Assembly (NCBI RefSeq): GCF_900117455.1
Contig: NZ_FPHO01000002.1
Span: forward strand, 1,426,001-1,490,000
Direction of reading: 5' to 3'
Length of the DNA: 64,000 nucleotides
Origin: Hyphomicrobium sp. CS1GBMeth3
GTDB lineage: Bacteria; Pseudomonadota; Alphaproteobacteria; Rhizobiales; Hyphomicrobiaceae
A program made the position numbers and the translations under genes. How positions within the stretch are numbered: the stretch's first letter is position 1; every line of letters begins with the position of its first letter. Positions 32,497 through 40,362 of this stretch are shown piece after piece. A model generated the notes under the pieces. It was not told the origin of the DNA, ran no database searches, and saw nothing but the letters and a program-made list of their open reading frames with translations.

Positions 32497-32561
32497 CGCT
32501 GCCTCGACGAAACGGGACCGATGTTCGGTCACGGCTCTTCGATGCGGCGTTTTTTGTTTTT
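32497..32561 (+). terminator. Regulated leader terminator before nrtA
   Basis: CGCTGCCTCGA (32497-32507) pairs with TCGATGCGGCG (32539-32549), with one G-U pair and one mismatch; an inner GACCG/CGGTC stem (32516-32530) extends it. It is followed directly by TTTTTTGTTTTT. It lies 41 bases before the nrtA start codon, so without antitermination the whole operon would be off. Confidence 0.88.
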
Positions 32562-32602
32562 GGCGCGGCCATGAGGCCCGCGCACGGGACGGGAGAATCG
32601 GA

Positions 32603-33925
32603 ATGACGGGTTCGAAACGTGGAGCAGGCCTCTTCGGAAACGGCGCGGGCCTCTCGCGGCGCGCGATGCTCAAGGGGACGGGCACAGCGGCGTTGATCGC
32701 GGCTGCAAAAACGTTGGTGCCGGGAGGTGCCAATGTGGCGTGGGCGGCCGGACCGGAGACGACAAAGGCCGTGCTGGGTTACATCGCGCTGACTGATGCC
32801 GCCCCGCTGATCATCGCCAAGGAAAAAGGCCTCTTTGCCAAGTACGGGCTCCCGGATGTCGAGGTTCTGAAGCAGGCCTCATGGGGAGCTACGCGCGACA
32901 ACCTCGTGCTCGGCTCGGACTCGAACGGCATCGACGGCGCCCACATCCTGACCCCGATGCCCTACCTGATCTCGACCGGCAAGGTCACCCAGAACAACGT
33001 GCCTGTGCCGATGAGCATTCTCGCGCGCCTCAACTACGACTGTCAGGGCATTTCCGTCTCGAAAGAATACGAAGCGCTCACCGTCGGGGCCGACGCCTCG
33101 GCCCTGAAAGAGGCGTTCGCCAAGAAGAAGGCCGAAGGCAAGGAGGTGAAGGTCGCCATGACCTTCCCCGGCGGCACCCACGATCTGTGGCTTCGCTACT
33201 GGCTGGCCGCCGGCGGCATCGATCCCGACAAGGATGTCTCGACCATCGTTGTTCCCCCGCCGCAGATGGTCGCGAACATGAAGGTCGGCAACATGGATGC
33301 CTTCTGTGTCGGCGAGCCGTGGAATGAGCAGCTCGTCAATCAGGGCATTGGTTTCACGGCTTGCACGACGGGCGAGATCTGGTTCCGCCATCCCGAGAAG
33401 GCGCTCGGCATGCGCTCAGCGTGGATCGACAAGAACCCGACCGCCGCGCGCGCATTGCTGATGGCCGTGATGGAAGCCCAGCAGTGGTGCGAGGCAATGG
33501 ACAACAAAGAGGAGCTGGCCACCATCCTCGGCAAGCGCCAATGGTTCAACGTGCCGCCGGCCGACATCATCGGCCGCATCAAAGGCGACATCAACTACGG
33601 CCGCGGCCGCAAGGAAATCGGCACCAAGCTGCTGATGAAGTTCTGGGAGGATGGCGTCGTCTCCTATCCGTTCAAGAGCCACGATGCGTGGTTCGTGACC
33701 GAGGACATCCGCTGGGGAAAGTTCGCTCCCGATACCGACGTCAAGGCGTTGGTCGACAAGGTGAACCGCGAAGATATCTGGCGGGAGGCTGCCGGCGCCC
33801 TCGGCATCACCCCCCCGGAGAGCACCTCGCGCGGCAAGGAGACTTTCTTCGACGGCAAGGTCTTCGACCCTGACAACCCGCAGGCCTACCTGGCATCGCT
33901 CGCGATCACGCGCGTCGCGGCCTGA
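32603..33925 (+). CDS. nrtA: Nitrate ABC transporter substrate-binding protein NrtA
   Basis: A 440-residue periplasmic protein. A twin-arginine signal (LSRRAMLKGTGTAALIAAAK) precedes the NrtA/CmpA fold with VLGYIALTDAAPLIIAKEKG and LRYWLAAGGIDPDKDV. It captures nitrate (possibly nitrite) and delivers it to the NrtB permease. It is the first gene after the leader terminator. The permease gene follows 34 bases later. Confidence 0.95.
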   Translation: MTGSKRGAGLFGNGAGLSRRAMLKGTGTAALIAAAKTLVPGGANVAWAAGPETTKAVLGYIALTDAAPLIIAKEKGLFAKYGLPDVEVLKQASWGATRDNLVLGSDSNGIDGAHILTPMPYLISTGKVTQNNVPVPMSILARLNYDCQGISVSKEYEALTVGADASALKEAFAKKKAEGKEVKVAMTFPGGTHDLWLRYWLAAGGIDPDKDVSTIVVPPPQMVANMKVGNMDAFCVGEPWNEQLVNQGIGFTACTTGEIWFRHPEKALGMRSAWIDKNPTAARALLMAVMEAQQWCEAMDNKEELATILGKRQWFNVPPADIIGRIKGDINYGRGRKEIGTKLLMKFWEDGVVSYPFKSHDAWFVTEDIRWGKFAPDTDVKALVDKVNREDIWREAAGALGITPPESTSRGKETFFDGKVFDPDNPQAYLASLAITRVAA

Positions 33926-33959
33926 CCCCCATGCCCCTCGAACAGGAGCTCTCATTCTG

Positions 33960-34889
33960 ATGAACGCGATATCCACCCGGCCCATGTTGGTCGACGCCGC
34001 GGGCACCGGACCGGCGGAGGCCAAGGCGGCACAGCCGAAAGCTGACGAAAGCAAAGTCGTGCCGCTCGAGACACCCCGCGCCCGCAGCGCCTCGCGCGTT
34101 GTCTCCGCGCTCCGCGAGACGACGGCAACCGTCGTCCCGCCGCTCATCGTGCTGGCCATGTTGCTGCTCGCCTGGCAGCTCGCTACCGACAAACCCGACT
34201 CATCCCTGCCGTCGCCGCTCAAGATCTGGACCGACGCCAACGATCTCATCGTGTCGCCGTTCTTTAATTACGGGCCGCAGGATCTCGGGCTCGGATGGCG
34301 TGTGCTGACCAGCCTCGAGCGCGTGTTCTATGGTTTCGGCCTCTCGGCGATCGTCGGCGTGGTAATGGGTGCGATCGTCGGCCAGAGCGTGTGGGCGATG
34401 CGCGGCCTCGATCCAATCTTCCAAGTGCTGCGCACCGTGCCGCCGCTGGCCTGGCTGCCGATTTCTCTTGCCGCCTTCCAAGACAGCGGCCCGTCTGCTG
34501 TGTTCGTGATCTTCATCACCGCCGTGTGGCCGGTGATCATCAACACCGCCGTCGGCATTCGCAACATCCCGCAGGACTATCGCAACGTGGCCGAGGTGCT
34601 GCGCCTCAATCCACTCGAGTACTTCTGGCGCATCATGATCCCATCGGCGGCGCCCTACATCTTCACGGGTCTTCGCATCGGCATCGGACTGTCGTGGCTG
34701 GCCATCGTCGCGGCCGAGATGCTGACCGGCGGCGTCGGCATCGGCTTCTTCATCTGGGACGCCTGGAACTCATCGCGCCTCTCCGACATCGTCGTCGCCC
34801 TCATCTACATCGGCGTCGTCGGCTTCGTGCTCGACCGGTTGGTCGCGCTTGTAGGACGCATCGCCACCCGCGGCACCGCCAGCGCCTGA
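33960..34889 (+). CDS. nrtB: Nitrate ABC transporter permease NrtB
   Basis: A 309-residue inner-membrane permease with about six helices after a 60-residue polar N-terminus. The EAA-type loop that contacts the ATPase is seen in NVAEVLRLNPLEYFWRIMIP. AGGAG lies about ten bases upstream of the ATG. The gene is followed by the ATPase gene after 10 bases. Confidence 0.95.
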   Translation: MNAISTRPMLVDAAGTGPAEAKAAQPKADESKVVPLETPRARSASRVVSALRETTATVVPPLIVLAMLLLAWQLATDKPDSSLPSPLKIWTDANDLIVSPFFNYGPQDLGLGWRVLTSLERVFYGFGLSAIVGVVMGAIVGQSVWAMRGLDPIFQVLRTVPPLAWLPISLAAFQDSGPSAVFVIFITAVWPVIINTAVGIRNIPQDYRNVAEVLRLNPLEYFWRIMIPSAAPYIFTGLRIGIGLSWLAIVAAEMLTGGVGIGFFIWDAWNSSRLSDIVVALIYIGVVGFVLDRLVALVGRIATRGTASA

Positions 34890-34899
34890 GGAGATCATC

Positions 34900-35709
34900 A
34901 TGACTGAGACATCGCAAAAGCCGTTCCTGCAGTTGCAGGACGTCCGCAAAATCTTCAGCCGTGGCGGAACGGAGACGGAGGTTCTGCACGACATCAGCCT
35001 CGACATCGCCGAAGGCGAATTCATCTCGATCATCGGTCATTCGGGCTGCGGAAAGTCGACGTTGCTGAACCTGATCGCGGGCCTAACCAGGGTCACGACT
35101 GGCGCCGTTCTTCTCGATAACCGAGAGGTCAACGAACCGGGACCCGAGCGGGCGGTCGTGTTCCAAAACCATTCTCTGCTGCCGTGGCTCACGGTCTACG
35201 AGAACGTACGTATCGCCGTCGACAAGGTGTTCGGCAGGGCGAAGAGCCGCGCAGAACGCCATGCCTGGACGCTCCACAACCTCGACCTCGTGCAGATGGT
35301 GCATGCGAAGGACAAACGTCCGGCGGAGATCTCGGGCGGCATGAAGCAGCGCGTCGGCATCGCCCGTGCGCTCGCCATGGAGCCGAAGGTACTGTTGATG
35401 GACGAGCCGTTCGGTGCGCTCGACGCGCTGACGCGCGCGCATTTGCAAGAATCGGTCATGCAAATCCACGCCCGGCTCGGCAACACGGCCATCATGATCA
35501 CGCACGATGTGGACGAGGCGGTGCTGCTCTCGGATCGCATCGTCATGATGACGAACGGGCCGTCGGCGCGCGTGGGCGAGATCCTGGACGTGGACCTTCC
35601 ACGTCCGCGCAACCGGCTCGAGCTGGTGTCGGACGCACGCTACATCCACGCCCGCGAGGCGGTGCTCAAATTCCTCTATGAGCGCCACCGCTATATCGAG
35701 GCCGCATAG
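34900..35709 (+). CDS. nrtD: Nitrate ABC transporter ATP-binding protein
   Basis: A 269-residue ATPase. Walker A is GHSGCGKST, the signature is SGGMKQR, and Walker B is VLLMDEPFGALD, followed by the H-loop in MITHDVDEA. It has a single nucleotide-binding domain, like NrtD, without the NrtA-like extension of cyanobacterial NrtC. It powers uptake through NrtB. Confidence 0.95.
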   Translation: MTETSQKPFLQLQDVRKIFSRGGTETEVLHDISLDIAEGEFISIIGHSGCGKSTLLNLIAGLTRVTTGAVLLDNREVNEPGPERAVVFQNHSLLPWLTVYENVRIAVDKVFGRAKSRAERHAWTLHNLDLVQMVHAKDKRPAEISGGMKQRVGIARALAMEPKVLLMDEPFGALDALTRAHLQESVMQIHARLGNTAIMITHDVDEAVLLSDRIVMMTNGPSARVGEILDVDLPRPRNRLELVSDARYIHAREAVLKFLYERHRYIEAA

Positions 35710-35750
35710 GTCTCACGTCTTCACGATCTACCGCAACGAAGCGAGACACG

Positions 35751-36971
35751 ATGAGCGAACCCCTCGTCATAATCGGCAATGGCATGGCCGCGACACGCCT
35801 CGTCGACGAGCTGACGACGCTGGTGCCCGGCCGCTACGCGATCGCCGTCATCGGCGAGGAGCCGTCGCTGGCCTACAACCGCGTGCTGCTGTCGTCGCTG
35901 CTCGCGCGTGAGATCGACGAGGAGGCGGTCATCCTGAAGGACGCCGCGTGGTGGCGTGATCGCGGCGTGACGCTCGTTTACGGGCGACGCGCTGTCGAGA
36001 TCGACACCCGCGGCAAGTTCGTGCGCCTGCGGGGCGGCGCAAAGCTCGACTATTCCAAGCTGGTGCTGGCACTGGGCTCGGAAGCGGTGCGGCTGCCGCT
36101 GCCCGGTGCCGACTTGCCGGGCGTCGTGACCTTCCGCGAAAAGTCCGACGTGGACGCGATACTGTCGCGCGCCCGCCCTGGAACTCGGGCCGTCGTTATC
36201 GGCGGTGGGTTGCTCGGCCTCGAAGCGGCTTATGGTCTCACGAAAGCAGGCGCCGATGTTTCGGTGGTCCATCTCATGGATCGCTTGATGGAGCGCCAGC
36301 TCGATGCCGAGGCTGCCGGCTTGCTCGAGGCTGCTCTCGAGGACCGCGGCATCCACGTATTTCTGAATGCCGAGAGCGAGGCCGTGCAGGGCCGCCGCAA
36401 GGTTGCGGGTCTGCGCCTCAAGGACGGGCGCAACATTCCGGCCGATCTGATCGTGATGGCAGTGGGTATTCGCCCCAACGTGCGGCTCGCACGTGGAGCC
36501 GATCTTACGGTCAACCGCGGCATCGTGGTCGGCGACGATCTCGCAACCGATGACCCCGACGTTTATGCGCTCGGCGAATGTGCCGAGCATCGCGGCACCT
36601 GCTATGGCCTCGTGGAACCGGCTTACGAGCAGGCGCGTACTCTCGCCCGCGCACTCGCGGGACACGACGCCCGCTATCAAGGATCACTGCTCGCGACAAA
36701 TCTCAAGGTGTCCGGCGTCAACGTCTTCTCGGCCGGTGATTTCCTCGGCACCCCAGGATCGGAGCCGATCGTGCTGCGAGACCCAGGACGCAAGAGCTAC
36801 CGCAAGCTGGTGATCAACCAGGATCGGCTGACCGGCGCCGTGTTGGTCGGCGATACCACGGACGCACTCTGGTACCTCGATCTGATCCGTTCAGGCGCAC
36901 CGATCGAGCAGTTGCGCGATGGCCTCGTTTTCGGACGCGCCTTCGCCGAGCCGCCGGCGCGCGCAGCTTAG
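35751..36971 (+). CDS. FAD-dependent pyridine-nucleotide reductase of the nitrate operon
   Basis: A 406-residue flavoprotein matching the N-terminal FAD/NAD(P) half of NirB and related rubredoxin/ferredoxin reductases. It has LVIIGNGMAATRLVDEL, the second dinucleotide loop VVIGGGLLGLEAAYGLTKAG and DPDVYALGECAEH. It lacks the sirohaem half of NirB, so it cannot reduce nitrite alone; it is likely to carry electrons from NAD(P)H to NasA or NirA. It lies between the transporter and nirA genes. Confidence 0.9.
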   Translation: MSEPLVIIGNGMAATRLVDELTTLVPGRYAIAVIGEEPSLAYNRVLLSSLLAREIDEEAVILKDAAWWRDRGVTLVYGRRAVEIDTRGKFVRLRGGAKLDYSKLVLALGSEAVRLPLPGADLPGVVTFREKSDVDAILSRARPGTRAVVIGGGLLGLEAAYGLTKAGADVSVVHLMDRLMERQLDAEAAGLLEAALEDRGIHVFLNAESEAVQGRRKVAGLRLKDGRNIPADLIVMAVGIRPNVRLARGADLTVNRGIVVGDDLATDDPDVYALGECAEHRGTCYGLVEPAYEQARTLARALAGHDARYQGSLLATNLKVSGVNVFSAGDFLGTPGSEPIVLRDPGRKSYRKLVINQDRLTGAVLVGDTTDALWYLDLIRSGAPIEQLRDGLVFGRAFAEPPARAA

Positions 36972-36984
36972 GGAGAGGAGAACG

Positions 36985-38748
36985 ATGAGCGCAGAATTCT
37001 CCGCCGAGCAGAAACGCTACCTCGAAGGCTTCATGTCGGGCGTTCAGGCGGGACAATTGTCTCAGGGCCTGAAGCCTGCTGCCGCGCCGGCTAGCGTGCC
37101 GACGGGGCCCGATGCCGACCATTTCAAGGCTCAGGACGCCACCAAGGCCGCCGGAAAGAAACTTGTCGATCAAGAGATCTGGAAACGCGAGGAGCATCCG
37201 TTCGACGCCTATGCCCGTCTCAAGGCACAGGCCGACAAGGGCGAGTATCCGAAGCCGCCGGACAATTTCCGCTGGCGTTACTACGGCCTCTTCTATGTGG
37301 CACCGGCGCAGAACAGCTACATGTGCCGGCTCAGAATCCCGAACGGCGTCCTGACCCACTGGCAACTCGCTGGGCTCGCCGACGTCGCCCAGTCGTTCGG
37401 CGGCGGATACGCACACGTCACCACACGTGCCAACTTCCAGATCCGCGAGATCGAGGCGTCCAACGCCGTTAAAGTTGTCGAAGCCATCCAGGACCTCGGG
37501 CTTTGCTCGCGCGGCTCGGGTGCGGACAATATCCGCAACGTCACCGGCACGCCCACCGCAGGCATCGATCCCGACGAGTTGCTCGACACGCGTCCTTATG
37601 CACGCGAATGGCACTTTCATGTGCTGAACGACCGCTCGCTCACGGGACTGCCACGCAAGTTCAACGTGGCCTATGACGGCGCTGGAACCATCGCGGCACT
37701 CGAGGAAACCAACGACATCGGGTTCCAGGCGGTCGAGGTGGCGGAGGGTGCACCCGTTCCCGCCGGCATTTATTTTCGCCTCGTGCTCGGCGGCATCACC
37801 GGCCACAAGGACTTCGCGCGCGACACCGGAGTTATCCTGCCGCCGCACGATGCCACTCGCGTCGCCGACGCCATTGTTCGCGTCTTCATCGAGCACGGCG
37901 ACCGCACCAACCGCAACAAGGCTCGCCTCAAGTACGTACTCGATACCTGGGGCTTCGAGAAGTTCCTGGCTGCCGTCGAGGAAAAGCTCGGCTTCAAGAT
38001 GACGCGGATTTCGACGGAGCACGTAAAGCCGCGCAAATCACCGAACCGAACGGCCCACATCGGCGTACATGCCCAGCGCCAGCAGGGGCTCAATTGGATC
38101 GGTCTCGTGTTGCCAGTCGGAAAATTGACGGTGGAGCAGATGCACGCAATTGCATCGCTCGCCCGTGATCTGGGAGACGGCGATATCCGTCTCACGGTTT
38201 GGCAAAATCTGCTCGTCTCCGGCGTCCCGGACTCAAAGGTGTCGGAGGCGCTATCCCGCATCGAGGCCATGGGCCTATCTGCCGAGGCAACCGCGATCCG
38301 CGCCGGCCTCGTCGCCTGCACCGGCAATACCGGCTGCAAGTTTGCTGCTGCCAACACCAAAGGCACGGCGGAGAAAATTGCCGCGCACGTCGAGGGCAAG
38401 CTCACGCTCGACACGCCTGTCAACATCCACTTGACCGGCTGCCATCATTCCTGCGCCCAGCATTACATCGGCGATATTGGCCTGATCGGCGCAAAGGTCC
38501 CGCTTAACGACGACGGCGATACTGCCGAGGGCTTTCACATTCTGGTCGGCGGCGGATCCGGGGCTGACGCAACGATCGCACGCGAACTCTGGCGCGACAT
38601 CAAGAGTGAGGACTGCCCGGCCGCGGTCGAGCGTCTGCTCGCCGCCTACTTGGCACACCGCCAGGATGCGAGCGAAACCTTCTTCGCATTCGCCAATCGC
38701 ACCGATACCGAAACGCTGAAGCGCCTCGCCGAGGAGCACGCCGCATGA
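36985..38748 (+). CDS. nirA: NirA-type assimilatory nitrite reductase
   Basis: A 587-residue sirohaem and [4Fe-4S] enzyme of the nitrite/sulfite reductase family. The cluster-binding cysteines are in CTGNTGCKFA and GCHHSCAQHY, with the sirohaem-domain pattern RNVTGTPTAGIDPDEL. It reduces nitrite to ammonium with six electrons. The first 20 residues carry the motif FSAEQKRYLEGFMSG, which also appears in the N-terminus of the next gene product. The ATG at 36985 has GGGAGAGGAG upstream. It overlaps the next gene by four bases. Confidence 0.93.
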   Translation: MSAEFSAEQKRYLEGFMSGVQAGQLSQGLKPAAAPASVPTGPDADHFKAQDATKAAGKKLVDQEIWKREEHPFDAYARLKAQADKGEYPKPPDNFRWRYYGLFYVAPAQNSYMCRLRIPNGVLTHWQLAGLADVAQSFGGGYAHVTTRANFQIREIEASNAVKVVEAIQDLGLCSRGSGADNIRNVTGTPTAGIDPDELLDTRPYAREWHFHVLNDRSLTGLPRKFNVAYDGAGTIAALEETNDIGFQAVEVAEGAPVPAGIYFRLVLGGITGHKDFARDTGVILPPHDATRVADAIVRVFIEHGDRTNRNKARLKYVLDTWGFEKFLAAVEEKLGFKMTRISTEHVKPRKSPNRTAHIGVHAQRQQGLNWIGLVLPVGKLTVEQMHAIASLARDLGDGDIRLTVWQNLLVSGVPDSKVSEALSRIEAMGLSAEATAIRAGLVACTGNTGCKFAAANTKGTAEKIAAHVEGKLTLDTPVNIHLTGCHHSCAQHYIGDIGLIGAKVPLNDDGDTAEGFHILVGGGSGADATIARELWRDIKSEDCPAAVERLLAAYLAHRQDASETFFAFANRTDTETLKRLAEEHAA

Positions 38749-40349
38749 CCATCCAGTCGCCGCCGCCGGGCGTCGCTCTGATCCCGGAGAGTGCACCATT
38801 CACGCCGGACCAGAGAGCCTGGCTCAACGGCTTCTTCGCCGGCATGCTCTCGCTAGACGGCAGTGGCCCGGCACCATCAGACGCCATGACCGGCGCCACG
38901 CCAGTGGCCGGAGACGGCGATGACGGTGCGGCCCCCTGGCACGATCCGACGCTCGAAATCGACGAGCGCATGACACTCGCTGAAGGTCGCCCGTTGCGCC
39001 GCCGCATGATGGCGGCCATGGCGCAGCAGGATTGCGGCCAGTGCGGCTACAATTGCGAGGACTACGCCAACGCCATCAATGAGCAGGCGGAGCCGCGCCT
39101 CAATCTGTGCGTTCCCGGGGGCAAAGCGACGGCGCGCATGCTGAAGCAGCTCGTAGAGGAGATGGGCGGCGGCGTGCTCGATCCCGACGAGAAGGCCGCC
39201 AAGGAGGGCGCAAAGCCGGAGAAAGCCACAGATGTCCAACCCGGACGTTCGCGCGAGGCGCCGGTGCTGGCGCGCTTCGTCTCCCGTCAGCGTCTCAATG
39301 GAGCCGGATCCGAGAAGAGCACCAACCATATCGAGATCGATCTCACTGAGTGCGGCCTCGACTACGAGCCGGGCGACAGCTTCGGCATCCTGCCGCGCAA
39401 TGATCCAACGCTCGTCGACCAGATCCTCGCTGCCATCGGCGCACCGGCGGACTTTCCGATCGGCGACAAGACGCTGCGCGACGCCCTGATCGAGGACACG
39501 TCGCTCGCGCCTGCGCCCGACGCACTGTTCCTGCTCATCTCGTACCTGACCGGCGGCGAGCGCAAACGCAAGGCTCAGGCACTCGCCAAGGGCCAGGATC
39601 CGGACGGCGACGCCGCGACGCTCGACGTACTCGCCGCGCTCGAGAAGTTTCCGGGCCTGCACCCCGATCCCGAGGCCTTCTACGAGGTGCTGGAGCCGCT
39701 GCAGCCAAGGCTCTATTCGATCTCATCGTCACTCAGGGCCAATCCGGGACGTGTCTCGCTGACCGTCGATGCCGTCCGCTACAAAATCGGAGAGCGCGAG
39801 CGGCACGGTATTGCTTCGACCTATCTCGCCGATCGCATCGAGCCCGGCGCGCATGTAAAAGCCTACGTGCAGAAGGCACACAACTTCGCCCTGCCCAAAG
39901 ACGGCGCGGCGCCGATCATCATGGTCGGCCCCGGAACCGGCATCGCGCCATTCCGCTCATTTCTGCAGGAGCGCCACGCAACCGACGCAACGGGCCCGGC
40001 GTGGCTGTTCTTCGGTCATCAGCGCCGCGCGAGCGACTTCTTCTATGAGGCCGAGCTCGGCCTGTTCATGAATGCCGGCACGCTCACCAAGCTCTCTCTC
40101 GCCTGGTCGCGGGATGGGCAGAAGGTCTACGTACAGGATCGCATGCGGGAAGAAAGTGCCGAGCTGTTCGCATGGCTCGAAAATGGCGCACATTTTTACA
40201 TCTGCGGCGACGCCAAGCGCATGGCCAAGGATGTCGAGGCGGCGCTGACCGATGCGGTCGCACAGCACGGCAAAGTCTCGCCCGACGACGCCAAGGCCTA
40301 TATCGCAGCGCTCAAGAAGGTCGGCCGCTATCAAGCCGACGTCTACTAG
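38745..40349 (+). CDS. Fe-S / CysJ-like flavoprotein reductase
   Basis: A 534-residue fusion. Residues 19-33 hold a FTPDQRAWLNGFFAG motif shared with NirA. A cysteine cluster (Cys97, Cys100, Cys104 in CGQCGYNC, and Cys122) should bind a [4Fe-4S] centre. The rest is the FAD- and NADPH-binding half of sulfite reductase alpha / ferredoxin-NADP reductase (RLYSISSSLRANPGRVSLTV, MVGPGTGIAPFRSFLQERHA and WLFFGHQRR). The FMN flavodoxin domain of true CysJ is missing. It probably takes electrons from NADPH and passes them through the Fe-S cluster to NirA. Confidence 0.88.
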   Translation: MTIQSPPPGVALIPESAPFTPDQRAWLNGFFAGMLSLDGSGPAPSDAMTGATPVAGDGDDGAAPWHDPTLEIDERMTLAEGRPLRRRMMAAMAQQDCGQCGYNCEDYANAINEQAEPRLNLCVPGGKATARMLKQLVEEMGGGVLDPDEKAAKEGAKPEKATDVQPGRSREAPVLARFVSRQRLNGAGSEKSTNHIEIDLTECGLDYEPGDSFGILPRNDPTLVDQILAAIGAPADFPIGDKTLRDALIEDTSLAPAPDALFLLISYLTGGERKRKAQALAKGQDPDGDAATLDVLAALEKFPGLHPDPEAFYEVLEPLQPRLYSISSSLRANPGRVSLTVDAVRYKIGERERHGIASTYLADRIEPGAHVKAYVQKAHNFALPKDGAAPIIMVGPGTGIAPFRSFLQERHATDATGPAWLFFGHQRRASDFFYEAELGLFMNAGTLTKLSLAWSRDGQKVYVQDRMREESAELFAWLENGAHFYICGDAKRMAKDVEAALTDAVAQHGKVSPDDAKAYIAALKKVGRYQADVY

Positions 40350-40362
40350 GGAGCGCGGCCCA

